Positions 34,453 through 43,019 of a DNA stretch of 64,000 bases are shown here, one piece after another. The position numbers and the translations under genes are program-made. Numbering within the stretch: position 1 is the first letter of the stretch; each line of letters starts with the position of its first letter. The stretch covers positions 452,890-516,889 of the forward strand of contig JXCB02000039.1 of assembly GCA_000828075.3 (NCBI GenBank), in the 5' to 3' direction. The notes below the pieces were generated by a model, which was not told where the DNA came from, searched no databases, and worked only from the letters and a program-made list of their open reading frames with translations. The DNA comes from Tolypothrix campylonemoides VB511288 (lineage in GTDB: Bacteria; Cyanobacteriota; Cyanobacteriia; Cyanobacteriales; Nostocaceae).

Positions 34453-35622
34453 ATGAAAGCAGTTTGCTGGCATGGTGCCAAAGATGTACGAGTCGAGACG
34501 GTGCCAGATCCAAAAATTATTAACCCCCGAGATGCTATAGTCAAAATCACCTCGACAGCAATTTGCGGTTCTGATTTACATCTTTACGACGGTTTCATCC
34601 CCACGATGGAAAAGGGCGATATCCTTGGTCATGAATTTATGGGGGAAGTCGTTGAGATTGGCAGCGCAGTTAAGAATATCAAAATAGGCGATCGCGTTAT
34701 CGTTCCCTTCACAATATCCTGCGGTAACTGCTATTTTTGCAAACGCGATTACTGGTCGCTGTGTGACAACTCGAACCCGAACGGCTGGATGGCAGAAAAG
34801 TTGATGGGTTATTCACCATCTGGTCTATTTGGCTACTCCCATATGATGGGCGGTTACGCTGGAGGTCAAGCAGAGTACGCCAGAGTCCCCTTTGCCGATG
34901 TAGGCTTGTTCAAAATTCCTGATGGATTAACGGATGAACAAGTATTATTTTTAACAGATGTTTTTCCAACTGGCTACATGGCAGCAGAGAACTGCAACAT
35001 CAAACCTGGTGATATCGTTGCTATCTGGGGTTGTGGACCAGTTGGACAATTCGCTATCAAGAGTGCTTATTTACTGGGTGCAGAACGTGTCATTGCCATT
35101 GACCGCGTTCCTGAACGTCTACAGATGGCGAAAGAATACGGCAACGCAGAAGTCCTCAACTACGAAGAAGTGGATGTTGGCGAAGCCCTCAAAGAAATGA
35201 CTGGCGGTCGTGGTCCTGATGCTGTGATGGATGCAGTGGGAATGGAAGCGCACGGCAACGACTTTATGGCGTTATACGACAAAGCAAAGCAAGCAGTGCG
35301 TCTAGAAACAGACAGACCTACAGCCTTGCGCCAAGTCATTCTCTCTTGCAGTAAAGGCGGTCATGTATCAATTCCGGGTGTTTACGGAGGCTTTTTAGAC
35401 AAAGTGCCGATGGGTGCTGCCATGAACAAAGGCTTGACGTTCAAGACGGGACAAACCCACGTCCACAAGTACTTACGTCCTTTACTTGAGTACATACAGA
35501 ACGGCAAAATCGACCCAACATTTATCATCACCCACCGCTTACCTCTAGAAGAAGCGCCTCACGCCTACGAAATTTTCAAGCACAAGAAAGACAACTGCAT
35601 CAAAGTTGTACTGAAACCCTAA
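34453..35622 (+). CDS. Zinc-dependent alcohol dehydrogenase family protein, copy 2
   Basis: 389 residues, same length and motif layout as copy 1: [20 protein letters not shown], structural zinc [23 protein letters not shown]-type loop [19 protein letters not shown], and the shared C-terminus FKHKKDNC(I/V)KV. Clearly a paralogue by tandem duplication, with the repeat-protein gene now between the copies. The differences cluster in the substrate lobe, so the substrates may differ. Confidence 0.92.
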   Translation: MKAVCWHGAKDVRVETVPDPKIINPRDAIVKITSTAICGSDLHLYDGFIPTMEKGDILGHEFMGEVVEIGSAVKNIKIGDRVIVPFTISCGNCYFCKRDYWSLCDNSNPNGWMAEKLMGYSPSGLFGYSHMMGGYAGGQAEYARVPFADVGLFKIPDGLTDEQVLFLTDVFPTGYMAAENCNIKPGDIVAIWGCGPVGQFAIKSAYLLGAERVIAIDRVPERLQMAKEYGNAEVLNYEEVDVGEALKEMTGGRGPDAVMDAVGMEAHGNDFMALYDKAKQAVRLETDRPTALRQVILSCSKGGHVSIPGVYGGFLDKVPMGAAMNKGLTFKTGQTHVHKYLRPLLEYIQNGKIDPTFIITHRLPLEEAPHAYEIFKHKKDNCIKVVLKP

Positions 35623-35644
35623 CATCCTTTGGGGACTGGGGACT

Positions 35645-35707
35645 GGCGACAGGGGACTGGGTACTGGCGACAGGGGACTGGAAACTGGCGACAGGGGACT
35701 GGGTACT
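35645..35707. repeat. 21-bp tandem repeat, three copies
   Basis: Three units of GGCGACAGGGGACTGG followed by GTACT or AAACT. It is followed by a CCCCAATCCCTAATCC tract that partly pairs with it. Lies in the leader of the Gfo/Idh gene. Confidence 0.9.
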
Positions 35708-35793
35708 AGACAATCCCCAATCCCCAATCCCTAATCCCCAATCCCTAATCTCATTCACTCCGCGCTCCTGTGCGTTTAAATCTTAAATAACTT

Positions 35794-36996
35794 ATGTTTG
35801 ACTCCCTCAAAAAAGAACTATCTCGCCGCGCTCTTTTACATAAGGCAGGTTATGGCTTTATGGGACTCAGTGTTGCTGGGGCAGTCGGACACATTATCAA
35901 ACCTGTACGTACTTTCGCCCAAGCAGCACCATCTAAAGAACCGTCTTTGCCTCCTGAAAAAAAGCTAGGATGGGCAGTTGTTGGTTTAGGTAAATTTGCC
36001 ACCGAACAGATCATGCCCTCGTTTGCAGATTGCAAAAGGTCAAAGTTAGTGGCTTTGGTGAGTGGCGATGGCGCAGAGCGCCCGCTTCGCGAACGCTCTA
36101 AAGCCGAAAAGTATGCACAGCAATACGCCATCAACCCAAAAAATATCTATAACTACCAAAACTACGACTCTATCCGTAATAACCCTGAAGTAGACGTTAT
36201 TTATATCATCTTGCCTAACGGGATGCATGCGGAATACAGCATTCGTGGGGCGCAAGCAGGCAAACACATCATGTGTGAAAAGCCGATGGCGAACACCGTC
36301 GAGGAATGCCAAGCAATGATTAATGCGGCAAACAAAGCAAACCGCAAGTTGATGATTGCCTACCGCGCCCAATACGAACCGTATAACCTCGCCACCATTC
36401 AACTTGCACAAAGTGGCAAAATTGGCAAGCTCAAGTCAATCACCTCAGACCACGGACGCACACTCAACCCCAAAGATCCCGCCGACATCTGGCGAATGCA
36501 AAAAAAACTAGCTGGTGGCGGTTCCCTCTACGACATTGGTATTTACAGCTTGCAAGCAGCACGGTATGTTACAGGTGAGGAACCTGTAGCAATTAGCGCC
36601 ATGATGTACAGCACCCCAGGCGATTCCCGCTTCCGTGAGGTCGAGGAAAATGTCAACTTCGTGCTACAGTTTCCCAGCGGTGTCCTTGCCAACTGTACCT
36701 CAAGCTACGGCTACTCTAATACCAAACGCATTCAAGTTTTCGGGTCTGATGCAGTCTTAGAATTAGACCCAGCCACCGACTACTACAAACATCGCCTAAT
36801 CATTAAGGACAAAAACGGTAACCAAGAGCAAAAAATCGAAGAAAAGAACCAGTTCGCCCTAGAAATGGATCACCTTTCCGAGTCCATCATTCAAAATAAA
36901 CAACCCAAAACTCCCGGCGAAGAAGGCTTGCAAGACGTTAGACTTATGCAGCTCATTTACGAAGCAGCCCGTACAGGCAAAACCATCAAAGTTTAA
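35794..36996 (+). CDS. Gfo/Idh/MocA family oxidoreductase with Tat-type signal
   Basis: 400 residues. The N-terminus has SRRALLHKAG and a hydrophobic stretch, as in twin-arginine export signals of glucose-fructose-oxidoreductase-like enzymes. The NAD(P) fold begins LGWAVVGLGKFATEQIMP; EKP motif in MCEKPMANTVEEC; the C-terminal domain has GGGSLYDIGIYSLQAARYVTG. A short Arg/Ala/Glu stretch (GAERPLRERS) just after LVALVSGD is encoded by a GCGCAGAGCGCCCGCTTCGC palindromic insertion that keeps the frame. Likely exported sugar or polyol dehydrogenase; no ribosome site is obvious. Confidence 0.9.
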   Translation: MFDSLKKELSRRALLHKAGYGFMGLSVAGAVGHIIKPVRTFAQAAPSKEPSLPPEKKLGWAVVGLGKFATEQIMPSFADCKRSKLVALVSGDGAERPLRERSKAEKYAQQYAINPKNIYNYQNYDSIRNNPEVDVIYIILPNGMHAEYSIRGAQAGKHIMCEKPMANTVEECQAMINAANKANRKLMIAYRAQYEPYNLATIQLAQSGKIGKLKSITSDHGRTLNPKDPADIWRMQKKLAGGGSLYDIGIYSLQAARYVTGEEPVAISAMMYSTPGDSRFREVEENVNFVLQFPSGVLANCTSSYGYSNTKRIQVFGSDAVLELDPATDYYKHRLIIKDKNGNQEQKIEEKNQFALEMDHLSESIIQNKQPKTPGEEGLQDVRLMQLIYEAARTGKTIKV

Positions 36997-37079
36997 CACT
37001 TCCCTACTCTTCTTTTCTTTCTCTGCGTTCTCTGCGTCTTTGCGGTTCATTTTTCATAAACCCAATTGAGGAAACAAAT

Positions 37080-37421
37080 ATGGCTGACACAAGTGTTAAA
37101 AAAGTAGACTCCGCCTATTCCCCTAAAGGTCAACAAGGTCAAAAGTATCTCGCATCCGGCAAAACTGTTTCAATGCGTCTTTGGGAGAACGAACAACCTG
37201 ACGAACCCAAAGAACCAGCAACGCGGGAATATGAAACCGTTGGTTATGTCATTAGTGGTCGTGCTGAGTTGCACATTGAAGGTCAAGTCATTTTACTAGA
37301 AACTGGGAATTCCTGGGTTGTGCCAAAAGGATCATCCCACACTTACAAAATCCTAGAACCATTCACCGCTGTTGAGGCAACCAGTCCACCTGCTCAAGTT
37401 CACGGACGAGATGAAGATTAA
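37080..37421 (+). CDS. Cupin domain protein
   Basis: 113 residues forming a single cupin barrel: YETVGYVISGRAELHIEGQVILLETGNSWVVPKGSSHTYKI. The metal-ligand pattern is reduced (a His in SSHTY and a Glu, but the first HxH is replaced by ETVGY), so metal binding is uncertain. GAGG precedes the ATG. Same-strand with the Gfo/Idh gene 83 bp upstream, and ends at a terminator hairpin. Confidence 0.85.
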   Translation: MADTSVKKVDSAYSPKGQQGQKYLASGKTVSMRLWENEQPDEPKEPATREYETVGYVISGRAELHIEGQVILLETGNSWVVPKGSSHTYKILEPFTAVEATSPPAQVHGRDED

Positions 37422-37468
37422 TTTATACAGCTTTACCTCTTACCAGAATCACTCATAGTAACATCTCA

Positions 37469-37494
37469 CCAGAGGCTGAACCTCTGGTTTTTTC
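37469..37494 (+). terminator. Rho-independent terminator after cupin gene
   Basis: CCAGAGG-CTGAA-CCTCTGG followed by TTTTTT. Perfect 7-bp stem; a good candidate for the end of the transcript containing the Gfo/Idh and cupin genes. Confidence 0.82.
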
Positions 37495-37713
37495 TTTATT
37501 TTATAAGGGCAGCAGCCTCTGGTGATAGCATTCTTTGTCTTCTGCCTAACAACTCAATGACCTCAGTCAGTTTACTTATTTTTTAAGTATTTTTTATTTA
37601 ACTATAGAGTGAGGTACAACAAGCATTAAATAGGTTTCCTAGAAAGCATAGGCGACACAAATATCAATTGAGCCTGAATTTGTGCCGCCCTGTATGCAAA
37701 TGAGGTCACAATA

Positions 37714-38637
37714 ATGTTTTACCACACTAAGAGACTACAGTACTACACACCTCCAGCAAAACCAGATCCACTCTACGCCAAGAAGGTCCAAGAACTCATA
37801 GGTGGTGTGTTTGGGGAAATGACCGTGATGATGCAGTACCTGTTTCAGGGCTGGAATTGTCGCGGACCTGCCAAGTACCGCGATATGTTGCTGGACATCG
37901 GTACTGAAGAAATAGGGCATATCGAGATCCTCTCCACCTTGATTGCTCATCTGCTAGATAAAGCACCGGTCTCATTGCAAGAACAAGGTGTACTAGATCC
38001 AACGGTGGGAGCAGTTATCGGCGGTACTAGCCCACGGGATATCATTGAGGATATCATTACGGCGTCTATGAACCCTCAACACGGCATTGTTTCCGGTTTT
38101 GGTGCCCAGGCAGCTGACAGCGTAGGCTATCCCTGGAACGGTCGCTTCATCGCCGTTAGTGGCAATTTGTTGGCAGACTTCCGCTCAAATCTCCACGCTG
38201 AGAGTCAGGGACGCTTGCAAGCCGTGCGGCTGTATGAGATGACCAACGACCCAGGTGTGAAAGATACCCTGAGTTTCTTGATCGCCCGTGACACCATGCA
38301 TCAAAACCAGTGGCTAGCAGCTATTGAGGAGTTAAAAGCAGATGGACTGGAAACAACCCCCGTTCCCAGTTCCTTCCCGCAGGAATTGGAGAAGAGAGAA
38401 GCTGCTTATCAGTTCTGGAACAACTCAGACGGCACCGAAAGTGCTCAAGGTCGCTGGGCACAAGGTCCTTCTCCAGACGGCAAAGGACAATTCGAGTATG
38501 TAGAAAATCCCAAACCCCTAGGACCAGAACCACTACTACCCATACCTAATCCAAAACTGCATGGGACGCCTGCAGACAGACAGGGGCAAGGTGGAGCAGA
38601 TCCTTTAATTAATCGCACGACGACTATCGGCGGCTAA
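37714..38637 (+). CDS. Manganese catalase
   Basis: Converts hydrogen peroxide to water and oxygen with a dinuclear Mn centre; cytoplasmic. 307 residues. The ligands are visible: Glu in GVFGEMTVMMQY, Glu-x2-His in GTEEIGHIEI, Glu in NLHAESQGR and His in ARDTMHQNQW. The C-terminal tail (about 230-307) is the Pro/Gly-rich extension typical of cyanobacterial Mn-catalases. GAGG precedes the ATG. Ends at a strong terminator. Final gene of the stress island. Confidence 0.96.
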   Translation: MFYHTKRLQYYTPPAKPDPLYAKKVQELIGGVFGEMTVMMQYLFQGWNCRGPAKYRDMLLDIGTEEIGHIEILSTLIAHLLDKAPVSLQEQGVLDPTVGAVIGGTSPRDIIEDIITASMNPQHGIVSGFGAQAADSVGYPWNGRFIAVSGNLLADFRSNLHAESQGRLQAVRLYEMTNDPGVKDTLSFLIARDTMHQNQWLAAIEELKADGLETTPVPSSFPQELEKREAAYQFWNNSDGTESAQGRWAQGPSPDGKGQFEYVENPKPLGPEPLLPIPNPKLHGTPADRQGQGGADPLINRTTTIGG

Positions 38638-38700
38638 TATTGAGGCTTCCATTTTGATCATTTTGGTTGTCACTGGGAAAAATAAATAGCAACCAACTAA

Positions 38701-38734
38701 CTGGCACGTACACCTCATACGTGCCAGATTTTTT
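38701..38734 (+). terminator. Rho-independent terminator after Mn-catalase
   Basis: CTGGCACGTA-CACCTCA-TACGTGCCAG (10-bp perfect stem) followed by ATTTTTT. Strong intrinsic terminator. Confidence 0.92.
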
Positions 38735-38857
38735 ATGCTGTATTTATTTAAAAATACTAATCGGGTATGGGAATTACCTGTAACTATACCTGTAGCGCTG
38801 CTAATGATGGGTGTTGGTATTGCTAGTGCTATGACTTGGAGCTTAGTATTTAAATAG
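38735..38857 (+). CDS. 40-residue single-helix membrane protein
   Basis: Short open frame reading MLYLFKNTNRVWELPVTIP, then VALLMMGVGIASAMTWSLVFK: one membrane helix with a basic N-terminus. The composition looks like a genuine small membrane protein, but there is no ribosome site, as the ATG lies in the T tract of the preceding terminator. It may be expressed from readthrough, as a leaderless message, or be a degraded fragment. Confidence 0.45.
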   Translation: MLYLFKNTNRVWELPVTIPVALLMMGVGIASAMTWSLVFK

Positions 38858-39006
38858 TCAAGTGTTGTTTATAAAGTACTTCCGAAAATAGCTGCCAATG
38901 CCTTAGCGTATATAGTTGCTCGGCTTTTTACCGCCCAATTGATGATCTTTGTTCCGTAAGCACAAGTAAAAAAGAGTTTAGTGATTCCCTATACCTCTAG
39001 AAAATC

Positions 39007-39447
39007 ATGCTAACCTTCACCCAACGTAAACCGCCTAATGGTGATACACAAGTGACCTTAACTCTGGCTTTAACAGCAGAAGAACGCACCCGCAGTCGTC
39101 ATCGTTTTGAGAAAGATGGACAAGTTGTGTTTTTGAGTTTACCCAGAGGAACGGTGTTACGACATGGGGATATTCTGCAAGATGAAACAAGTGGTAGTTT
39201 AGTAAGAGTTATTGCAACATCAGAACCAGTTTTAACTGTCACTGCCAAAACAGAGCTAGATTTACTACGGGCAGCTTACCATTTAGGAAATCGCCATGTG
39301 CCAGTAGAGATCACACCGGCTTATTTACGGTTATCTGCTGATCCAGTTTTACGCGCCATGCTGGAAAAACTTGGGCTAGAAGTCAAGGAGGAATTTTCAC
39401 CGTTTCACCCAGTCCCAGGTGCTTATGGACATTATCACACTCACTGA
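39007..39447 (+). CDS. ureE: Urease accessory protein UreE
   Basis: Nickel metallochaperone for urease assembly. 146 residues: N-terminal beta domain ([33 protein letters not shown]), the metal-binding domain ending in [11 protein letters not shown], with the conserved His in GNRHVP, and a short His-containing tail [13 protein letters not shown]. Overlaps ureF by 23 bp. The urease structural genes ureABC and ureD are not in the window. Confidence 0.93.
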   Translation: MLTFTQRKPPNGDTQVTLTLALTAEERTRSRHRFEKDGQVVFLSLPRGTVLRHGDILQDETSGSLVRVIATSEPVLTVTAKTELDLLRAAYHLGNRHVPVEITPAYLRLSADPVLRAMLEKLGLEVKEEFSPFHPVPGAYGHYHTH

Positions 39448-40114
39448 TGGCAATCTTTTGTGTCTTTTGCAACTAGCTAGCCCAGCTTTGCCTGTGGGAG
39501 CTTATAGCTATTCTGAAGGTTTGGAAACGCTGGTTGAAAATGGCACGATCGCTCATCAAGCAGCCTTACAGCATTGGTTAGAGGCAGAACTGCGTTACGG
39601 GGCAATACGGTTAGAGGCGGCGATCATGGTACGAGCTTATCAGTCTGTCAAAATGGGTGATTTCAAGGCGCTATCGTACTGGAATATGTGGTTATCTGCT
39701 GCTCGGGAAACCGAAGAATTACGCGCCTCTAGCTGGCAAATGGGGCGATCGCTCATCCAGTTGCTTAGTAAATTACAACCACAAATCATGCCAATTGTCA
39801 ATGCTGTTGGTAATCCTTGCAATTATGCGATCGCTTTTGGGATTGCGGCTGCTGATTGGGATATCAATATCAAAGCGGCATTATTGGGATATCTGCATAC
39901 TTGGGCAAGTCATTTGATGACCGCTGGAGTAAAGCTGATTCCTTTAGGACAAACAATGGGACAGCAGTTAATGCGATCATTACAAGGATTGCTTTGTGAT
40001 GTAGTCGTAGAAATTATGAATTTGGAGGATGATCAACTCGGCTGTTGTAGCTGGGGTTTGTCTTTAGCAAGTATGATGCATGAAACGCAGTATACAAGGT
40101 TGTTTAGGAGTTAG
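39425..40114 (+). CDS. ureF: Urease accessory protein UreF
   Basis: Helical scaffold that recruits UreG to the urease apoprotein. 229 residues: [21 protein letters not shown] is the family N-terminal signature. The start at 39425 (MDIITLTDG) is preferred over an upstream GTG two codons earlier. The 23-bp overlap with ureE implies coupled translation. Between it and ureG lies an 11-copy heptamer repeat. Confidence 0.94.
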   Translation: MDIITLTDGNLLCLLQLASPALPVGAYSYSEGLETLVENGTIAHQAALQHWLEAELRYGAIRLEAAIMVRAYQSVKMGDFKALSYWNMWLSAARETEELRASSWQMGRSLIQLLSKLQPQIMPIVNAVGNPCNYAIAFGIAAADWDINIKAALLGYLHTWASHLMTAGVKLIPLGQTMGQQLMRSLQGLLCDVVVEIMNLEDDQLGCCSWGLSLASMMHETQYTRLFRS

Positions 40115-40178
40115 GGCGAAATGAAGAGGCAGGGAAGTCTGTCGGAAATTAAAGGTTGAGCCTTTGAAGTTGAAAATT

Positions 40179-40255
40179 GACTAATGACTAATGACTAATG
40201 ACTAATAACTAATGACTAATAACTAATAACTAATGACTAATAACTAATGACTAAT
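40179..40255. repeat. Heptamer tandem repeat (G/A)ACTAAT, 11 copies
   Basis: Exactly 77 bp made of eleven 7-mers GACTAAT or AACTAAT, filling the space between ureF and ureG and ending 5 bases before the ureG ATG. It therefore occupies the leader where a ribosome site would be expected; none is seen. Confidence 0.95.
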
Positions 40256-40260
40256 TGCTT

Positions 40261-40857
40261 ATGAACGCTTTTCGAGTTGGTGTTGCAGGTCCAGTGGGTT
40301 CTGGGAAGACGGCTTTGGTTGATGCTTTGTGTAAGGCGATGCGTGATAAATATCAGATTGCTGTGGTGACGAATGATATTTATACACAGGAGGATGCTCA
40401 GTTTTTGGTGCGTTCTCAGGCTTTGGTAGGCGATCGCATTTTGGGTGTCGAAACTGGGGGTTGTCCTCACACTGCTATTCGGGAAGATGCTTCGATGAAT
40501 TTGGCAGCAATTGAACAGTTAGAGACGCGGTTTTCAGATTTGGATTTGGTATTTTTGGAAAGCGGCGGTGATAATTTGGCTGCAACTTTCAGCCCGGAAT
40601 TGGTAGATTTAACGATTTATGTTATCGATGTTGCCGCTGGTGATAAAATTCCCCGCAAAGGTGGTCCTGGAATTACTAAGTCTGATTTGTTGGTAATCAA
40701 TAAAACTGATTTAGCTCCTTATGTTGGCGCAGATTTAAGTGTCATGGAACGGGATGCTAAAAAAATGCGTGGTGAGAAACCTTTTGTTTTCACAAACTTG
40801 AAAACACAGGAAGGTTTGGCAGAGGTCATCCAGTTTGTTGCTATAAATGTTTGCTAA
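40261..40857 (+). CDS. ureG: Urease accessory GTPase UreG
   Basis: GTPase driving nickel insertion into urease. 198 residues: P-loop [25 protein letters not shown] with the nickel-binding Cys-Pro-His, [12 protein letters not shown], and NKTDLAP guanine-specificity motif. The start at 40261 is the family start; an in-frame TTG two codons earlier lies in the repeat. No Shine-Dalgarno is visible because the heptamer repeat abuts. Confidence 0.96.
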   Translation: MNAFRVGVAGPVGSGKTALVDALCKAMRDKYQIAVVTNDIYTQEDAQFLVRSQALVGDRILGVETGGCPHTAIREDASMNLAAIEQLETRFSDLDLVFLESGGDNLAATFSPELVDLTIYVIDVAAGDKIPRKGGPGITKSDLLVINKTDLAPYVGADLSVMERDAKKMRGEKPFVFTNLKTQEGLAEVIQFVAINVC

Positions 40858-40911
40858 TACGGTATGACTATTATCTAGTGTCTACGTCTTTATATAAAAA
40901 AGAGGAAATCA

Positions 40912-41586
40912 ATGGCAATTTTTGAAGTTATAGCAAGAGAAGGATTGCGTTTAGTCAAGGTTATTTTGCAAAACGAAACAGTGAAGACAGAGTCAGGTGC
41001 TTTGTACTATATGCGTGGCAATATTACCATGCAATCTAAAGCACCTTCAGCAGGTGGTTTGTTGAAATCTCTAGCAACAGGTGAAAACATTTTTCGCCCC
41101 ACTTATACAGGAACTGGTGAATTATATTTGGAGCCTTCTTTATCTGGATTTCATATCATGGAATTAAACGGCACTGAATGGATTTTGGATAGTGGGGCAT
41201 ATTGGGCAAGTGACGGTTCTGTAGAGGTAGGTGTTGAGCGAAATAAATTGGTTGCTGGGTTAGTGGGTGGTGAAGGCTTGTTTCAAACAAAAGTCAAAGG
41301 CAGAGGTAAAGTGGTCATGGTAGCACAAGGACCTGTAGAGGAGGTGCATTTGCAAAATGACCGTTTAGTTGTGGATGGTAATTTTGCAATTGCTCGCACA
41401 AGTACCTTAAATTATCGAGTTGAAAAAGCCACTAAGTCTATTTTTGGTTCAATGACTTCAGGAGAGTTTTTAGTCAATACTTTCGAGGGAACGGGTACTG
41501 TGTTACTTGCTCCTGTTCCCTATTGGGGAGTGATGTTGCTACGTCAAATTACCGCAGCGATTCCGAATAACTCTGGTTCAAAATAA
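40912..41586 (+). CDS. AIM24 family protein
   Basis: 224 residues of the AIM24/TIGR00266 family, a beta-rich prism-like fold: MRGNITMQSKAPSAGG, RPTYTGTGELYLEPSLSGFHIMEL, LVGGEGLFQTKVKGRGKVVM, and GTGTVLLAPVP. No catalytic motif is known for the family. AGAGG precedes the ATG. Follows ureG by 54 bp on the same strand but no functional link is clear. Confidence 0.9.
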   Translation: MAIFEVIAREGLRLVKVILQNETVKTESGALYYMRGNITMQSKAPSAGGLLKSLATGENIFRPTYTGTGELYLEPSLSGFHIMELNGTEWILDSGAYWASDGSVEVGVERNKLVAGLVGGEGLFQTKVKGRGKVVMVAQGPVEEVHLQNDRLVVDGNFAIARTSTLNYRVEKATKSIFGSMTSGEFLVNTFEGTGTVLLAPVPYWGVMLLRQITAAIPNNSGSK

Positions 41587-42048
41587 CTAGAAAAATTTAG
41601 AAAAGGAAGGAATTAGAAATTACAGCTATTTTCAGCTAATTGAACCACAGATTTTTGTAGGGGGCAAAGGCTAGCCTTTCTTTGCCCCAAAGAGCGTGGT
41701 TTATCTACTTGAAAACCGCTGTAAATCATCACAACTAGTGGTTTGTTTCATTAGTTTTGATATGTCGTAGGGGTCAGATCCCCGACTTCTTTGAGAAGTC
41801 GGGGATCTGACCGTAATTTTTAATTACCAACACAATTACAAATTACGAATTACAGACTACTAATTATATTGCTTTTTGGAGTTTGCAGGCAAGCTGAATT
41901 AAGTCATCAGCAGCGGCAGATTGGAAGAGAAAAAACAAATATTCGGGTCAAGCTCTTTATTTTTCACTTGTGCGATCGCCTAACTAATACAACGAGTAAA
42001 ATTTATATTAAAAACCCGCTTACCCTGCCCCTGTTAATCTCTTGCATT
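41587..42048. other. Intergenic region with strong hairpins
   Basis: 462 bp. GGGGCAAAG (41661) pairs with CTTTGCCCC (41680), and a 19-bp perfect stem lies at 41772-41812 (separate entry). The remaining sequence is AT-rich; an open frame at 41869-42054 has no recognisable protein. Confidence 0.6.
41772..41812. repeat. Perfect 19-bp stem hairpin
   Basis: GGTCAGATCCCCGACTTCT and AGAAGTCGGGGATCTGACC separated by TTG. No T tract follows, so it is more likely a repeat-type palindrome than a terminator. Confidence 0.88.
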
Positions 42049-42750
42049 TTATAATATTTGCAGCCCAAGCAGTACCTTCTCTACGAAAAAATAAAAAAAT
42101 ACAAGATTAAACCAGTACAAAAGCATTATTAAAAATGCAGTAAGAAATTTCACCAATAGACTCTTATACTTAATATTTTCATAAGCAATATAAGCTGACA
42201 GTCCTAGAAGCATTTCTGGAATAACAAGATACACAGCCCAGTGATTAATTGTGATAACATTCTCAGAAGACCATGAAGGCAATGCCCACATAGTCTGTTC
42301 AGCTATACCTACGATAAACAAAGAAATAGCAGCTACACAAATGTAAGCAGTTCTCTGAGAAATATGCTTCTGTACTTGCTCTCCTGCCAAGATTATCAGA
42401 ATAAGAGGAATAGTCCACATAAAAGCCATGTAGACTGGTATTGGACCAATTTTTATAAAACTATCTTCGGGATAAACCAGCACACCAAGCCCAGAGCAGA
42501 GAAACGAATCAGGGAGTACTATAAAAAGACTAAGGGGGAAAACAAATAGCCATAAATCAACCCAGTCATTGTGTTCAAGCCACAAACCTATTCCAGGAAT
42601 AGCCAAGTTATAAATAACGACTAAGGCGAATAGTCGAATGCCTATGGGTAGCCCCAGAGGAACCATGAGCATTACCACACAAAGGGCGGCAAATGCAATA
42701 TGTAAAATCAGAATATTCCGTTCTTTGTTTTCTATTAATTGCCTGTCCAT
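42049..42750 (-). CDS. Polytopic membrane protein, unknown
   Basis: 233 residues with about seven hydrophobic helices (LHIAFAALCVVMLMVPLGLPI, LFVFPLSLFIVLPDSFLC, YMAFMWTIPLILIILAG, AYICVAAISLFIVGIAE and others). Size and topology, with Trp and acidic residues (GIAEQTMW, LWLEHNDWVDLW) near the helix ends, recall small seven-helix proteins of the DUF6989/terpene-cyclase-like kind, but I cannot confirm homology. Lies beside an FAD epoxidase-like gene on the same strand, 270 bp downstream of it. Confidence 0.55.
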   Translation of the reverse strand: MDRQLIENKERNILILHIAFAALCVVMLMVPLGLPIGIRLFALVVIYNLAIPGIGLWLEHNDWVDLWLFVFPLSLFIVLPDSFLCSGLGVLVYPEDSFIKIGPIPVYMAFMWTIPLILIILAGEQVQKHISQRTAYICVAAISLFIVGIAEQTMWALPSWSSENVITINHWAVYLVIPEMLLGLSAYIAYENIKYKSLLVKFLTAFLIMLLYWFNLVFFYFFVEKVLLGLQIL

Positions 42751-43019
42751 ATATCTGACGTTTTATTCCAAATTGTCTTGATGATTGCAAGAATTCAGAA
42801 TGGACTGCGTCCCGCTCCGCTAACAGAATAAACAATGCTTACAGCTATAGGGATAAATAATAGCACAGAATCTATATAAATGAGATTCCTTGCTCTCTAT
42901 AACATTCTAAGTTCTGACTCCTGATTTCTGAATTCTTACTAATGATTGGTACTGTTTGGATCAATTAGGACACCAAACATCAAATGACTAATAAATTAGA
43001 ATTCTTCGCTTCTGAAAAA

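Noticed and set aside
41869-42054. 61-codon plus-strand frame
   Set aside because: Overlaps the convergent membrane-protein stop; no recognised sequence.
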